Below, in pieces: positions 28,553-37,296 of a stretch of 64,000 nucleotides of DNA (within the stretch, counting starts at the first letter, position 1; every line of letters starts with the position of its first letter). The position numbers and the translations under genes are program-made. The DNA is from BD2-11 clade cluster bacterium bin43. Its GTDB lineage: Bacteria > Gemmatimonadota > Gemmatimonadetes > Longimicrobiales > Gaopeijiaceae. A model generated the notes under the pieces. That model saw only the letters and a program-made list of their open reading frames with translations. It was not told the DNA's origin and did not search any database. The DNA is taken from assembly GCA_002238605.1 (NCBI GenBank), contig MPMR01000001.1, positions 248,001 through 312,000 on the forward strand, given 5' to 3'.

Positions 28553-29191
28553 ATGCAGATGATCGTATTGCAGCGGCACGCCAACCCTGATTTCGATAGC
28601 TCGATGCGAGTCTGTACGTCGGACATGGGTGCCGTGTTGGCCGCCTATGATGAGGCGGGCATCAAACGGACGCGAGACGGCAGGCGGAAGGGCAGCAGAG
28701 TCATGACACACTACATCGACCCGGAGGGCGGAGACGGGAGCAGCGTTCAGGTGGTGACGAGCAATCTGCGGCGTTCCGTCGAGTCCGCAAGGCTGTTCTT
28801 CCCGCATCGCCAAACGGCGGCTACCGACACGCTCTATCGCGAAGCGGGGCTGCCCACCAAGCTGCCGCTTTGCGGCTTGGCGATGCGCTTTTCGACCGCG
28901 GTCATGATTGCGCGCATCCTTTGGATGCTCGGGATCCATCAACAGGCCGAGAGCTACGAAATGGCTGCAGCGCGCGCGCGTCGCGCCGCGGAGGCGCTCA
29001 CAAGTCGCGCAATGGAACATGGCTGCGTAATCCTCGTTGGCCACGGATTTTTCAGCCGCTTGATCGGTCGTGAACTGAACCGGACCGGTTGGACAGCAGT
29101 CCGTCGGGAAGGCGGAGGATTCGGCGCATGCACGACGTTTGTGTGCCGGGATCGCAGAGGGCGAATCTCGGACAACCGTCAGCAGTGCTGA
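28553..29191 (+). CDS. histidine phosphatase (phosphoglycerate mutase-like) family protein
   Basis: A 212-residue protein of the histidine phosphatase superfamily. The phosphoacceptor motif is VLQRHAN (RHG variant), an SNLRRSVESARLFF segment supplies the second Arg, and the C-terminal His is in LVGHGFFSR. ATG 28553 is chosen as the nearest start before the RHA motif; ATG 28496 and 28505 are also in frame. No strong Shine-Dalgarno is visible. Base use is less GC-biased than the neighbours and it lies between the MBL gene and a toxin-antitoxin pair, so horizontal arrival is plausible. Substrate unknown. Confidence 0.75.
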   Translation: MQMIVLQRHANPDFDSSMRVCTSDMGAVLAAYDEAGIKRTRDGRRKGSRVMTHYIDPEGGDGSSVQVVTSNLRRSVESARLFFPHRQTAATDTLYREAGLPTKLPLCGLAMRFSTAVMIARILWMLGIHQQAESYEMAAARARRAAEALTSRAMEHGCVILVGHGFFSRLIGRELNRTGWTAVRREGGGFGACTTFVCRDRRGRISDNRQQC

Positions 29192-29638
29192 CAGCCGGTC
29201 TCGATCCGCGCAACGGCCCGGTCGGGATCTGGAGCGCGCCCTCTCTTGAGGATCGAAGGGGCGGAGTCCCTCGCCAGCCCCCGATGTATGACATCAGGTA
29301 TGCGTAACGCGGGTCATGAGCCAGGCTTGGCCGGTCCAACGGATCGGGGCGCGGCGGCTCGCTATTCGGCGGTTGGGGCAAGGCTCTGGGCGACGCTCAC
29401 CGCCAGATACCGCCCGGTCGTTCATGAGCCCATGGCGCTGAGGACAGAGGGTGACGGCTTGCGTAACACTCGCAACGCCCTGCTGGTTGGACCTGCCCCG
29501 CTTTCGCGGACGGTTGGTGCTTGGGGTTGATGGTGTCTGATGTCGTTTGCCTCTCCCGTGCGGAGAGGGGCGGCGGAATCCTTGACAGGTTGTGGGCGTT
29601 TGCCTCTTTTATATGTGCAATATTGCACTGGAGAGCGA
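29192..29638. other. intergenic stretch without a recognised gene
   Basis: Between the histidine phosphatase and the first toxin-antitoxin pair. No convincing coding frame is seen. It holds a 7-bp hairpin CCTCTCC / GGAGAGG (29550-29568) and, at its end, the pair's promoter and operator (29582-29628). Confidence 0.5.
29582..29628 (+). promoter_or_regulatory. promoter and palindromic operator of RES/Xre module 1
   Basis: TTGACA (29582-29587) is followed by an AT-rich TTTATAT region (29608-29614, longer than usual spacing) and a perfect 14-nt palindrome GTGCAATATTGCAC (29615-29628), 10 nt before the antitoxin ATG. It fits an autoregulatory site bound by the antitoxin. Confidence 0.55.
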
Positions 29639-30070
29639 ATGACCACACAGGCCCTGGCTGAACATCTTGGGGGGCGGCAAGCTCTCGGCCGTGACATCCG
29701 GTCCGACCTCGACCTGGACGATGCGGTCCGGGCCGGGCTTCCCGTCAAAGCCGTTGAGACCGTGGTGAAGAACGGTGCTCTGCGCGCAACCGAACTTCAT
29801 GCACTGGTCATCCCACGGCGTACGCTTGCCCACAGGAAGCGCCAGGGGAAGCGGCTGAGCAGCGAGCAGTCGGACCGCCTCACCCGGGTGGTCCGCGTCG
29901 TGGCCTCGGCGGAAGAAGCCATCGGCGACGGTGCAAAGGCAAGACGCTGGCTACGCAAGCCCAACCGTGCCCTCCAAGGACGGCGGCCACTGGATCTCCT
30001 TGCCAGCGATGTAGGCGCCCGCCTTGTGGAACAGGTGCTGGGGCGCATCGAGCATGGGCTGGGCGCGTAG
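29639..30070 (+). CDS. antitoxin of the Xre/MbcA/ParS family (DUF2384)
   Basis: A 143-residue predicted antitoxin. The N-terminal part has a degenerate Xre-like helical domain (LDDAVRAGLPVKAVETVV); the C-terminal part is the MbcA/ParS (DUF2384) toxin-binding domain with RLTRVVRVVASAEEAIGDGAKARRWL split over two helices and NRALQGRRPLDLLASDVGARLVEQVLGRIEHG. The ATG follows GGAGAG. It precedes a RES-domain toxin gene by 36 nt, the standard pair. The palindrome upstream is its probable operator. Confidence 0.85.
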   Translation: MTTQALAEHLGGRQALGRDIRSDLDLDDAVRAGLPVKAVETVVKNGALRATELHALVIPRRTLAHRKRQGKRLSSEQSDRLTRVVRVVASAEEAIGDGAKARRWLRKPNRALQGRRPLDLLASDVGARLVEQVLGRIEHGLGA

Positions 30071-30106
30071 CGCCAAGGCCACGCTCCCGGACACGCGGAA
30101 TCGCGC

Positions 30107-30562
30107 TTGGAACTCTGGCGGATCTCCCGCGAAGCCTACGCGGCCCTGGATGGCGATGGGGCCCGCCTCTACGGGGCACGGTGGACTCCTCGCGGAACGC
30201 CCGCCGTCTACGCGGCTTCCCACCTCTCACTGGCAGCCCTGGAATACCTGTTGCACATCGACACGGAAGACGCACCAGACGATCTGGTGGCTCTCCGCAT
30301 AAGCGTTCCGGACGATGTGACCGAACTGGCCTACGCGCCTGCCTCTCTGCCCGCCGATTGGCAGCAGACTCCGTCACCGCCCCAATGCCAGGCGATCGGT
30401 AGCGAGTGGGCCAGGAGGCGGGAGGAGCTGCTACTACGGATTCCATCCGTGCTCGTTCCCGAAGAGAGCAACGTGCTCGTGAATCCGATGCATCCGGACG
30501 CCGTCGGGGTCCGGGTTATCGGGTCTCGTCCCTTCTCCTACGATGTCCGTTTGTTGACCTGA
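30107..30562 (+). CDS. RES-domain toxin (module 1)
   Basis: A 151-residue RES-family toxin; family members such as MbcT degrade NAD+. The start ELWRISREAYAALDG, then GARLYGARWTPRGTPAVYAA and SLAALEYLLH are family landmarks (conserved Arg, Tyr and Glu). The frame is the same as the antitoxin's and separated only by a TAG; in the 36 nt between, the only start-like codon is TTG 30107, with weak Shine-Dalgarno. Expression is therefore probably low or coupled. The paired DUF2384 antitoxin lies directly upstream. Confidence 0.87.
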   Translation: MELWRISREAYAALDGDGARLYGARWTPRGTPAVYAASHLSLAALEYLLHIDTEDAPDDLVALRISVPDDVTELAYAPASLPADWQQTPSPPQCQAIGSEWARRREELLLRIPSVLVPEESNVLVNPMHPDAVGVRVIGSRPFSYDVRLLT

Positions 30563-30645
30563 TCTCTCTATTGACCGACCAGGACCAACGCAAGCCTCAC
30601 GACCTGCGCCGCGACGAACGCGGCAGCCGCACCGGGAGCATTACC

Positions 30646-30975
30646 ATGAAAGAGGCACTCGACGCTCTGCACGACCGCTTGGCCCCCGCGGAGGAAATCT
30701 TCTTCACCTGGCTGACGCGGGTGTTCATCGCCGCGACTCTGGTCGGGTCAGCGTGGATCGACGACGCGCCCCCTCTCGAGCTCGCGGCCATGCTCATCGC
30801 GATCTACGTCGCGGTCAGGGTGGTCACGCAGTTCGGCCGGCTGGCCGCCGCTGCCCCTTTCCGGCACCGAGCCTTGCGGGTGATATTCGCCATCGGCGCG
30901 CTCATGGTGCTCGGATTGTCGTTCCTGGTCATCGTCACGCTCGTGGAGCGGCTGGCCCTCTTGGCGGTCGGCTGA
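30646..30975 (+). CDS. small three-helix membrane protein
   Basis: A 109-residue membrane protein with three predicted helices (FTWLTRVFIAATLVGSAW, ELAAMLIAIYVAVRVVTQF and RVIFAIGALMVLGLSFLVIV). ATG 30646 has GGGAG 7 nt upstream. The family is not recognised. It lies between the toxin gene and the propeller lipoprotein and may be an independent gene. Confidence 0.6.
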   Translation: MKEALDALHDRLAPAEEIFFTWLTRVFIAATLVGSAWIDDAPPLELAAMLIAIYVAVRVVTQFGRLAAAAPFRHRALRVIFAIGALMVLGLSFLVIVTLVERLALLAVG

Positions 30976-31034
30976 GCCGCTCGGGACTGCCCGAGATCCC
31001 GGGTGGAAGGTCGTCCTCGCTGAACGCGCCAGAG

Positions 31035-32306
31035 ATGGAATCCCCGACAATGCCCATGATCGCCGCTCGCCAGCGCAGGACTAAGACGTTTCAGCTGAAA
31101 CGTCCATCCTTTCTCGTCCTCACGCTGGTCGCCGCCCTCCACTCCTGCGGGCCGGAATCGCCAGCGGGCGAGCCGACGCGTGAGACCCTTCCGAACGGGG
31201 CGGTCCTCGTCCGCTATCCGAGCCTTCCCGCCATCGATTCCGTCGGGCCCGAGGTGACCGAGGCGCAAGTGGACTTGCAGTTCGGAAGCCTTGAAGGGGA
31301 CAACCCCGACTTCGCCTTCGCCGACATCCGCGGCATTCAGGCTTCCAGCGACGGCAACGTCCATGTGTTGGACTACCAGGCGGCGGAGGTCCGCGTCTTC
31401 GACTCCACGGGCCGGCATCTGCGGACGATCGTGCGGCGGGGCGAGGGACCCGGCGAAATCGGAGAGGCCAACGGCATCTTCCTTTCGGGGGACACGCTCC
31501 TGTGGATCCATGACCACGGACAGGGGACGATCATCGGGGTGGACCTCCACGGGGAGGAGATACGCAGGTTCAGCAAGCCGGTCACGAGCTACGACTACTT
31601 CTGGAGCGGAGTGTTCGACGATCTGGGCCGCTACTGGAGGGAGACCTGGCACCTGGATGCCGAACCGCGCGACTCACCCCCAACGGGCGTGAGTTCAGTG
31701 ACCGGCCGGAGCTACTACAAGTCCTACGACCTCTCCAGTGGGGCCATCGACTCGGTCTACGTCGGTGAAGTCGGCAGGCGATTCTACGCATACACAACCG
31801 GCACGCGCGGGGGGGCCCGCGACATCCCCTTCGAGGCGTTCATGATCACTGTGGTAAACCCGTCCGGGGGATTCTGGGGCGCGCACAGCGCATCGTACCG
31901 CATTGCACGGATGGACGAAGGCGGGGACACGCTGGTGGTCATCGAGGCTGGGCTGGCCGGGCAGAGGGTCACGGACGAGGACCGTTCGGCGTACATCGAG
32001 GGCATGGTCGAAGTCAGGGCCGACCTGCGCCGAGTGGCGGAAGCGGTCGCCGCCCTGATGCCGGACAGAAAGCCCATGCTTCAGGGTCTCTTCGTGGACG
32101 ACCAGGGCCGGCTCTGGGTCCAGAGAACCACGCCGGAGGACGCGGCCGACTTCTACGACCTGTTCTCGCAGGACGGCGGCTACCTGGGGTCCGTTCGCCT
32201 TGCGTTCGAGGCAGCAGGCCCGATCTGGGTCAGGCACGGCAGCATCTACAGTTGGGTTGTCGACGAATTCGAGGTCCCCTACGTCGTCAGGGCCTCGATA
32301 TCGTGA
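31035..32306 (+). CDS. 6-bladed beta-propeller lipoprotein
   Basis: A 423-residue lipoprotein; the signal FLVLTLVAALHSC carries a plausible lipobox. The mature protein has blade motifs such as NVHVLDYQAAEVRVFDSTG and RTIVRRGEGPGEI, typical of the 6-bladed beta-propeller family common in Gemmatimonadota and Bacteroidota. ATG 31035 is chosen; 31050 and 31056 are in-frame alternatives. The TGA overlaps the GTG of the next glycosidase gene (GTGA), which puts it in the sugar operon, perhaps as a surface carbohydrate-binding protein (inference). Confidence 0.72.
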   Translation: MESPTMPMIAARQRRTKTFQLKRPSFLVLTLVAALHSCGPESPAGEPTRETLPNGAVLVRYPSLPAIDSVGPEVTEAQVDLQFGSLEGDNPDFAFADIRGIQASSDGNVHVLDYQAAEVRVFDSTGRHLRTIVRRGEGPGEIGEANGIFLSGDTLLWIHDHGQGTIIGVDLHGEEIRRFSKPVTSYDYFWSGVFDDLGRYWRETWHLDAEPRDSPPTGVSSVTGRSYYKSYDLSSGAIDSVYVGEVGRRFYAYTTGTRGGARDIPFEAFMITVVNPSGGFWGAHSASYRIARMDEGGDTLVVIEAGLAGQRVTDEDRSAYIEGMVEVRADLRRVAEAVAALMPDRKPMLQGLFVDDQGRLWVQRTTPEDAADFYDLFSQDGGYLGSVRLAFEAAGPIWVRHGSIYSWVVDEFEVPYVVRASIS

Positions 32307-34690
32307 GGGTCCGTCCTTCGGTTTCGCCCAACGCGCGCATCGCGGCGCTTGCCCGCGATGACAAGTGGTTTCTGGGGGGGCTGGACGGGGTGGTGTGGGC
32401 GCCGCCGTTTCCGCAGTGGCTTCACCGGCCGGGGTTCTGGGATCCCGTGCACGTGCTGCAGCACGAGGTCGGCCCGGGGTTTTCGGTGGCGCTCGTGCGT
32501 CCCGATGGGCGGGAATACCCCCTCGATGGAGCGACCCGGGGCGCGGGCGGTCGCGAGCTGGTCCCACGCAGGTGGCGGCCCGGGCGGCTGGCCACTACGT
32601 GGTCGGATGAGCGAGGCGTCATCGTCGAGGAGCGCCGCCAGGTGCTGCCGGGCGGAATCCTGGAATCATCCTGGCAGGTTCCCCGGGAGTTCGAGGGCCA
32701 CCTGGTCGGCTTCACCGCGCAGCCGGCCGACGCGACCGAGGCGGTTGAACCCACGGAAGCCGGCTTGATCTGGACACGGGCCGTCTCGGACCGGCGCGGG
32801 CAGGAACTGGTCCTGCGCATGGAGCTCGCGGGTTCGGTCTCGCCCGCGTGGCGGAGCATCGTGCCGTCCGAGGGAAGCGACGCACCCGAATGGGGGCATT
32901 CTCCCTTTGCGGAGCACCGGATCGAGGCGGGGACTGCGGCACCCGCTGAGGCGGGCGTCCACTCCGCGCCCGGAGGGGCTTCCGACCCCGTGTCCGGCGC
33001 GGTTCCGGACCCGCACGCCGCAGCGGACGCGCACCGCTCCGGATGGATCTGGATCGCCGTCGCTTTTCCGCTGGTGGGACTCGACGAAGGTCGCCCGCCG
33101 GCCATCCGGATGACTCTACGGCCGCACGGCGACCACCCGCGGCGCACGGCTTCAGCGTTCTCGACGAACCAGGCCAGGAACTCCTCGACCCGGAACGCAA
33201 CGCCCTCCGAGACGCCGGCCGGCGAGATCTCCGAGACTCCCGCCGGCGAGACCTCGCCATGCTCCCCCTGGGAGTCCTTCTTCGGCGGTTTTCCCCGCTT
33301 CCAGTGCGGCGATCCATTTCTCGACCGCTATTTCGACTACCGCATCCATGGCCTGGGCCTGAACCGCATCGAGGGTCGATGGGGTCCGATCCGGCACCCC
33401 GCCATCGCCGAGGGCCCGGAGTACTTCCACGTGCCGATCGCCTACAGCGCCCAGTGCCACATGATGGAGATGCGCTGGCGCAGGGGCGGGCGCGAGGCGT
33501 GGGGTTCGCTGCTGAACTTCGTCGACAACCAGAAGCCCGACGGCTCCTTTCACGGGCGCCTCTATCCGGAGCGCCTCGAGGGAACCGACTTCTACCACGC
33601 CAACTGGGGCGACGCGATGCTCGCGGTCGACGACATGCACCCCGATGCGGCGGCGCTGGCCCGCTGCTACGAGGGACTGTCGCGCTACGCCCGCTGGCTG
33701 ACCGGCGCGCGCGATCCGGAGGGATCCGGGATGTTCACCGTCACGAACCACTTCGAGACGGGACAGGAGTACATGTCGCGCTACATGGCCGTGGACGAGG
33801 AGGCCGACGTGGCGGGGTGGCGCCCGCGGCTCCGCCTCAAGGGGATCGACGTCACGGTGTACGCGCACCAGCTGTTCCGCGCCCTCGGTGCGGTGGCGCG
33901 CCGATTGGAGCGGCCCGGCGACGAAGCCGACTGGAACGAGCTCGCGGCCCGCTGCTGGAGAGCGGTCGACGAGCGCATGTGGTCGGCGGAGGCCCGGCTG
34001 TTCACAGACGTGGACGGGCGCACCGGCGAGCGTACCGGGGTGAAGGCGGCGGTGGGGTTCTACCCGCTGCTCACCGGACGGGTGGGCGGCGCGCGCCTCG
34101 ACGCCCTGCTCGACCATCTCGAAGATCCCCGGACCTTCGGCACACCCTTCCCCCTGCCTTCGTCCAGCGTGGACGACCCGCGATTCTCCGCGGAGGGCGT
34201 CTGGCGGGGGAAGCGCCGCAACTGCCCCTGGAACGGACGGGTGTGGCCGATGACGACGAGCCACGTGATCGAAGGGTTGCTGCGCTGCTGGCGCGGCGGC
34301 GGCGGGCGGGCCGGCAGGCTCGCGGCCGACATGCTCAACCGCTTCGCACGCATGATGTTCACTGACGGCGATCCCTCGCGGCCCAACTGCTTCGAGCACT
34401 ACAACCCGTACACCGGCCGCGCCTGCCACTTCCGGGGCATCGACGACTATCAGCACTCCTGGATCCTCGACCTGCTGGCGCGCGGATTCGCCGGACTCCA
34501 CGTGGACGCGTCGGGCGTCGAGGTGCGGCCGCTGCCGGGTGGTCCCGCCCGCGTGTCGCTGGGGCCGGTCATCGCCCGGGGGCGGACGCTGCACGTCGAA
34601 GTGGAACCCGCCCGCGTGAGCATCTCCGTGGATGGCGAGCGGTTCGACGGACCGCGCGGCGAGCCCCTGCGGATTCCGTGGATCCCGTGA
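32303..34690 (+). CDS. six-hairpin glycosidase-like enzyme (first copy)
   Basis: A 795-residue protein beginning at GTG 32303 (overlap with the propeller stop). The N-terminal part (1-300) is beta-rich with two low-complexity inserts, one Ala/Pro/Gly-rich and one with a repeated ETPAGE motif (about residues 303-317). The rest is an (alpha/alpha)6 barrel as in GH15/GH37/GH63/GH133-like glycosidases: FHGRLYPERLEGTDFYHANW, GSGMFTVTNHFETGQEYMSR and WNGRVWPMTTSHVIEGLL. The substrate is not deducible; it probably acts on the oligosaccharide imported by the ABC transporter encoded next. No signal peptide, so cytoplasmic. Confidence 0.75.
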   Translation: MRVRPSVSPNARIAALARDDKWFLGGLDGVVWAPPFPQWLHRPGFWDPVHVLQHEVGPGFSVALVRPDGREYPLDGATRGAGGRELVPRRWRPGRLATTWSDERGVIVEERRQVLPGGILESSWQVPREFEGHLVGFTAQPADATEAVEPTEAGLIWTRAVSDRRGQELVLRMELAGSVSPAWRSIVPSEGSDAPEWGHSPFAEHRIEAGTAAPAEAGVHSAPGGASDPVSGAVPDPHAAADAHRSGWIWIAVAFPLVGLDEGRPPAIRMTLRPHGDHPRRTASAFSTNQARNSSTRNATPSETPAGEISETPAGETSPCSPWESFFGGFPRFQCGDPFLDRYFDYRIHGLGLNRIEGRWGPIRHPAIAEGPEYFHVPIAYSAQCHMMEMRWRRGGREAWGSLLNFVDNQKPDGSFHGRLYPERLEGTDFYHANWGDAMLAVDDMHPDAAALARCYEGLSRYARWLTGARDPEGSGMFTVTNHFETGQEYMSRYMAVDEEADVAGWRPRLRLKGIDVTVYAHQLFRALGAVARRLERPGDEADWNELAARCWRAVDERMWSAEARLFTDVDGRTGERTGVKAAVGFYPLLTGRVGGARLDALLDHLEDPRTFGTPFPLPSSSVDDPRFSAEGVWRGKRRNCPWNGRVWPMTTSHVIEGLLRCWRGGGGRAGRLAADMLNRFARMMFTDGDPSRPNCFEHYNPYTGRACHFRGIDDYQHSWILDLLARGFAGLHVDASGVEVRPLPGGPARVSLGPVIARGRTLHVEVEPARVSISVDGERFDGPRGEPLRIPWIP

Positions 34691-35871
34691 GTCGCGCCGG
34701 GCAGGGCGTCGTGCTGCGCGGCGTGGAGAAGCGGTACGGCGATGTCGTGGCGCTGCGGTCGCTGGACCTCGAGGTGCAGCCCGGAGAACTGATGGTCCTG
34801 GTGGGCCCATCGGGGTGCGGCAAGAGCACCCTCCTGCGTCTCATCGCCGGGCTCGAAGCAACTACGTCGGGAGAGGTGTGGATCGGTGGACGGCGCGTGG
34901 ACGACGTCGAGCCGGGTGCCCGGGACGTGGCCATGGTCTTCCAGAGCTACGCGCTCTACCCGCACATGACCGTGGCCCGGAATCTGGGCTTCGGCCTGCG
35001 CGTGCGCGGGACGCCGCGCGCGGAGCTCGATCGGCGCGTCGCTGAGACGGCAGGCGCGCTCGGACTCGCCGAATTGCTGGAGCGGAAGCCCGGCCAGCTG
35101 TCAGGGGGCCAGCGCCAGCGGGTGGCCCTGGGACGCGCCATGGTGCGGGATCCCGGCGTCTTCCTGTTCGATGAACCGCTCTCGAACCTGGATGCGGAGC
35201 TGCGCTTGCGGACGCGCGACGAAATCGCCGCACTGCACCGGCGCCTGGGCACGACGATGATCTTCGTGACCCACGACCAGGTCGAAGCGCTGTCGCTCGG
35301 CCAGCGGGTCGCGGTCATGGATCGTGGGCGGCTCCAGCAGGTGGGCACGCCGGACGAGGTCTACCGCCGGCCCGGCAACCTGTTCGTCGCCGGCTTCGTG
35401 GGGTCGCCGCCCATCAACCGCATTCCCCTGTCGCGTGACGGAGAGGGGTGCCTCGCGGGCGGTCCGTTCGTGCTCGCGGTGGCCTCGCGCCTCGACCGCG
35501 CAACGCTGGCGGTGCGGCCGGAAGACCTCGCGGTGGCCGGGCCCGGCGGGGCCGATGGCGACGTGCCAGGCGGGGCGGATGGCGGCGCGCACGCCGGGGC
35601 GGTCCATTGGAGCCAGGCCGACGGCTCGACCCACGCCGGCGACTTCCGGGCCTCCGTGCTCCGCGTGGAGATGCTGGGAAGCGAACAGCTCGTGCATCTC
35701 GACGGCCCGGGTGACGAGGCGTGGGTGGCGCGCGCATCCCCCGCCCTTCGGGTCGACCCCGGCGACCGGGTGCGCGTCTCCGTCGCCTGGGAGCGCAGCC
35801 ACCTGTTCGGTCTGGATGGCCGCCGCGAGCAGGGCGCGCCGCGACCGGCGGGGCGGCAGGTCTCGCGATGA
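34687..35871 (+). CDS. sugar ABC transporter ATPase, MalK/UgpC type
   Basis: A 394-residue ATPase. GTG 34687 gives the GTGA overlap used across this region; GTG 34678 is an alternative. Walker A GPSGCGKST (40-48), signature LSGGQRQRVALGRA, Walker B FLFDEPLSNLD, and H-loop FVTHDQVEALS. The C-terminal TOBE-type domain (about 240-394) is present but interrupted by a Gly/Asp/Ala-rich insert (about residues 293-318). The class energises MalFG-like permeases for oligosaccharides and glycerol-phosphates. The following SBP and permeases fit. Confidence 0.93.
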   Translation: MSRAGQGVVLRGVEKRYGDVVALRSLDLEVQPGELMVLVGPSGCGKSTLLRLIAGLEATTSGEVWIGGRRVDDVEPGARDVAMVFQSYALYPHMTVARNLGFGLRVRGTPRAELDRRVAETAGALGLAELLERKPGQLSGGQRQRVALGRAMVRDPGVFLFDEPLSNLDAELRLRTRDEIAALHRRLGTTMIFVTHDQVEALSLGQRVAVMDRGRLQQVGTPDEVYRRPGNLFVAGFVGSPPINRIPLSRDGEGCLAGGPFVLAVASRLDRATLAVRPEDLAVAGPGGADGDVPGGADGGAHAGAVHWSQADGSTHAGDFRASVLRVEMLGSEQLVHLDGPGDEAWVARASPALRVDPGDRVRVSVAWERSHLFGLDGRREQGAPRPAGRQVSR

Positions 35872-37232
35872 CGGGTCGCACCACGGTCGTGTTCGCCATC
35901 CTCGTCCTCGCGGCTGCCGCCTGCGCCCCCGGAGAGTCAGGCACAACGTTGCGGGTGGCCCTGTGGGCCGGAGGCCACGAACTCGAGATCGAGCGGCAGG
36001 TGGCGGACCGCTACGAGGCCCTGCACCCCGGCGTGCGGATCGTGCTCGAATCGGCCCCCAACGGATACGAGGAGCGGCTGCTGACCTCGATCGCGGCGGG
36101 GCGCCCGCCCGACGTCTACCTCATGGACTCGCCCGACATCCCCACCTTCGTGGAGCGCGGGCTGGCGCTGGACCTCGCACCCTGGCAGGATGCCCTGGGG
36201 TTTCGGCCGGACAGCGTGTTCGGGCAGGTGGTGGACGCGTTTCGGCGGGGTGAATCCATGTTCGCGCTGCCGAAGGACTTCACGCCGATGGTCCTGTACG
36301 CGAATCGCGACGTGCTCGCCGCCGCGGGCGTTGAAGACCTTCTGCCGGCAGTGCCCTCGTCCACTCGGTCGCCAACTGCCCCGTCGTCGGCTTCGGTGTC
36401 GTCGGCCACAGTGTCGTCCCTTCCCGTACCGCTGGCCGGCTGGACCTGGACCGACTTCCGGCGGACCGCCGAGGCGGTCGTCGCCGACACCGACGGCGAT
36501 GGCCGGCAGGACGTGTTCGGGTTCGACTTCCCGCGCAACCTCTACCAGTGGGTACCGTTCGTGTGGTCGGCGGGAGGCGACATTCTGGCGCCCGGCGGCA
36601 GCGGGGCGGCGGGGTATCTGGACGGGCCGGAAGCGCTGGAGGCCTACCGCTTCCTGACCGCTCTGGCGGAGGACGGACTCACCCCGGGCGCGCAGTTCGT
36701 CCAGCAGGGAGACCCCGCGCGGGAGGCGCGCTTCGCATCGGGCGGACAGGCGTTTCTTCTCTCGGGCCACTGGACGCTCCCCGTATTCCGCGACCTGGTG
36801 GAGGCGGGCGACCTGGACCTGGCCATCGTCCCCCTCCCGCACCATCCATCGGAGGCGGCCACGACCAGCGTGCTCTACGCGTCGGGATGGGCCGTGGCGC
36901 CCAACGCGCCGAACCTGCGCCGGGCCATCCACCTGGCAGGCTTCCTCGCCTCGGCCGAAGCGCAGCGCATCCGGGCGCGGTCGGGGCTCGCGATTCCGTC
37001 ACGGAAGGATGTGGCGACGGAGATGGCCGCGGCGGACGGCACGGGGGTCGAGGCCGCATTCATCGCGCTGGTGGAGGGCGCGCGCATGACATGGGGGGCG
37101 CGGGTGCGCGACTTCTCCCGCATCGAGGCGCTGGCGGTGGAGATCATGGACCGCCGACTGGTTCGGGGAGAGGCGCTTACCTCGAGCGCCTCGGACGTGG
37201 CCCGCCGCATCGACGCGGAGTTTGGATGGTGA
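35868..37232 (+). CDS. sugar ABC transporter substrate-binding lipoprotein
   Basis: A 454-residue type-1 extracellular solute-binding protein. The signal FAILVLAAAACAP carries the lipobox AAAC. The body has LRVALWAGGHELEIERQVAD, SIAAGRPPDVYLMDSPD, and GGQAFLLSGHWTLPVF, as in the MalE/UgpB family. A Ser/Pro/Thr-rich insert of about 25 residues near 160-190 (36340-36430) is not usual for the family. ATG 35868 overlaps the ATPase stop by 4 nt. It should deliver sugar to the MalF/MalG-like permeases. Confidence 0.92.
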   Translation: MTGRTTVVFAILVLAAAACAPGESGTTLRVALWAGGHELEIERQVADRYEALHPGVRIVLESAPNGYEERLLTSIAAGRPPDVYLMDSPDIPTFVERGLALDLAPWQDALGFRPDSVFGQVVDAFRRGESMFALPKDFTPMVLYANRDVLAAAGVEDLLPAVPSSTRSPTAPSSASVSSATVSSLPVPLAGWTWTDFRRTAEAVVADTDGDGRQDVFGFDFPRNLYQWVPFVWSAGGDILAPGGSGAAGYLDGPEALEAYRFLTALAEDGLTPGAQFVQQGDPAREARFASGGQAFLLSGHWTLPVFRDLVEAGDLDLAIVPLPHHPSEAATTSVLYASGWAVAPNAPNLRRAIHLAGFLASAEAQRIRARSGLAIPSRKDVATEMAAADGTGVEAAFIALVEGARMTWGARVRDFSRIEALAVEIMDRRLVRGEALTSSASDVARRIDAEFGW

Positions 37233-37296
37233 GCGGCGCGTGTCACCTCGCTTCGCGCATGTTCTCGGCCGTGATGCTGCTCTACGCGGAGTTCGG

